A stretch of 14,636 nt of DNA, from NCBI GenBank assembly GCA_030430995.1, contig JAUIKA010000012.1:1-14636 (forward strand). The letters run 5' to 3'. Under the pieces are notes generated by a model. The model was not told the origin of the DNA, ran no database searches, and was given only the letters and a program-made list of their open reading frames with translations. The stretch comes from Alphaproteobacteria bacterium (GTDB lineage Bacteria > Pseudomonadota > Alphaproteobacteria > Rickettsiales > Rickettsiaceae). A program made the translations under genes and the position numbers. Position 1 is the first letter of the stretch. Each line of letters opens with the position of its first letter. Positions 13,741 through 14,636 of this stretch are shown one piece after another.

Positions 13741-14190
13741 TTAAGCTATAGATTCATATTTATTTATCACCTCTGATAAATACTTAATTTTTGCTAAACA
13801 TATGGAAGCATTTTTAAAATCTTCTTCTTTAAAACTTAGCTTAATAGCCGTCTTTAATTTATTTATTTCGCTGTAAAGCTTTTCTGCTTCAAGCTTAGAA
13901 AATATGCCCGAATAAACCTTCTCTGATATAGCGAATATATATTGCAAATATTCATGACCTAGCTTTACATCCTCAGGATTATAGCCCTCCATTTCTAATA
14001 AATATATAGCTCTTTTTTCATCATCTTTTAGGGTTAAATAGCCAGCATTCACTAGCTTTATGTCTATAGCGGCAGAGCCGGATGTATTATCTGGGTGGTT
14101 AGCCATCTGTAGATGGAAATATTTTCGCTCTAAATGCTCTAAATCTATTTCATATTCTATATCCATATCAAAAACTTCAAAATAATTCAT
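13741..14190 (-). CDS. hscB: Fe-S cluster co-chaperone HscB (J-domain protein)
   Basis: HscB brings the scaffold IscU to the Hsp70 HscA and stimulates its ATPase during iron-sulfur cluster transfer. The 149-residue product has the atypical HscB J-domain at about 1-75. It opens NYFEVFDMDIEYEID, has the invariant HPD at 32-34 (MANHPDN), then VNAGYLTLKDDEKRAIYLLEMEG, a block strongly conserved in HscB. The C-terminal part (about 80-149) is the three-helix IscU-binding domain, somewhat shorter than in the 171-residue E. coli protein. It lies 14 nt after a CCA-adding-enzyme-like gene and probably shares its transcript. No hscA, iscU or fdx follows, unlike the usual isc operon. Confidence 0.92.
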   Translation of the reverse strand: MNYFEVFDMDIEYEIDLEHLERKYFHLQMANHPDNTSGSAAIDIKLVNAGYLTLKDDEKRAIYLLEMEGYNPEDVKLGHEYLQYIFAISEKVYSGIFSKLEAEKLYSEINKLKTAIKLSFKEEDFKNASICLAKIKYLSEVINKYESIA

Positions 14191-14204
14191 AGCAACAAAT
14201 CTAT

Positions 14205-14636
14205 CTATTTATTTATTTCATTTATATATTGCTTCAAGGCGTCTGCATCAACATCTTCCCTAACCCATTTTTTCTCTAGCCTCTGTAACATAACCCCTAT
14301 TTCTTTGCCTTCATAACCCAAAGATAATAAATATTTCCCATCTATAGGCATAATACTCATTTTCTTTATAGATTGCAGAGAGCACCTTAAAGACATAACA
14401 TCTTCTTTGCTATAAATACCGAAAGCATAATTATAAATAAGCATCTGAATAGCCATTTCGTAAGAATTCTTATAGCAGAATATATCTATATCACCAGAAT
14501 TAGCGCCCCTAATTAAATTAATCTTACCAATAATTTTAGACGGAATTTTTATATTACTCAGCCCCTCTGAAGATAGCCCCTTAAAAAGAATTGCTAGCTT
14601 TGTATATAGCTCCATTTTTATACCCAAAGAGAAAGC
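14205..14636 (-). CDS. CCA tRNA nucleotidyltransferase / poly(A) polymerase family, C-terminal part
   Basis: The frame is open to the window edge, so this is the last 143 residues of a longer protein. The visible part is all-helical and ends with MPIDGKYLLSLGYEGKEIG, then MLQRLEKKWVREDVD. A G-K-D/Y-L-x-x-LG-x-x-G-x-x-x-G-x-x-L-x-x-LE-x-W pattern closes many alphaproteobacterial CCA-adding enzymes. The catalytic head with its DxD motif lies outside the window, so the choice between CCA-adding enzyme and poly(A) polymerase cannot be made. A TTG near the edge could be taken as a start but is more likely internal. It is followed at 14 nt by hscB. Confidence 0.75.
   Translation of the reverse strand, partial: AFSLGIKMELYTKLAILFKGLSSEGLSNIKIPSKIIGKINLIRGANSGDIDIFCYKNSYEMAIQMLIYNYAFGIYSKEDVMSLRCSLQSIKKMSIMPIDGKYLLSLGYEGKEIGVMLQRLEKKWVREDVDADALKQYINEINK

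Noticed and set aside
1..14636. CRISPR array, insertion sequence or prophage genes
   Set aside because: No regularly spaced repeats, transposase, integrase or phage structural motifs are seen. The 33-bp repeat has only two copies.

Overview
The window is AT-rich (estimated by eye at about one third G+C). Its protein sequences point to a host-associated alphaproteobacterium, most likely Rickettsiales-like. Reasons: an alphaproteobacterial-type SecA N-terminus next to a divergent parvulin gene, conserved housekeeping genes split from their usual operon partners, only about two thirds coding DNA, decaying genes, weak Shine-Dalgarno sequences, and several lineage-specific proteins. The assignment is inference from protein character and layout; no database was searched.

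Left part (1-1702): the start of secA leaves to the left. Back to back with it is an exported parvulin-type prolyl isomerase (ppiC-like), and the two appear to share overlapping promoters. Then come ribosomal proteins L33 (rpmG, GTG start, too short for a simple ORF scan) and S16 (rpsP).

Positions 1703-4657 are a degraded zone between rpsP and gyrA. It holds a roughly 405-codon gene broken by a frameshift in an A-tract, an in-frame stop and a second frameshift. A second small gene has its 3' end put out of frame by a TA-dinucleotide tract. A striking set of overlapping inverted repeats lies just before the first broken gene. Neither broken gene has a recognisable family.

Positions 4602-7291 carry gyrA with a good promoter. 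After about 590 bases without a clear gene comes an intact 330-residue, helix-rich protein of unknown function, closed by the best intrinsic terminator in the window.

Positions 9224-10744 (minus strand) are a compact operon: grxC (glutaredoxin), a membrane-anchored two-domain protein of unknown function, and rlmE (23S rRNA 2'-O-methyltransferase). Divergent from it are tRNA-Ser(UGA) and a PhzF-family isomerase gene.

The right end (12093-14636, minus strand) has the 3' part of a CCA-adding-enzyme-like gene, then hscB (J-protein for Fe-S assembly), a 390-base spacer, and a 418-residue protein built from about 25-residue repeats resembling DUF4116. A 33-bp imperfect direct repeat flanks that repeat-protein gene. 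Most genes serve core functions (secretion, folding, translation, DNA topology, redox and Fe-S). The accessory content is the broken genes, the coiled-coil protein and the repeat protein, which are the best candidates for lineage-specific or host-interaction roles.
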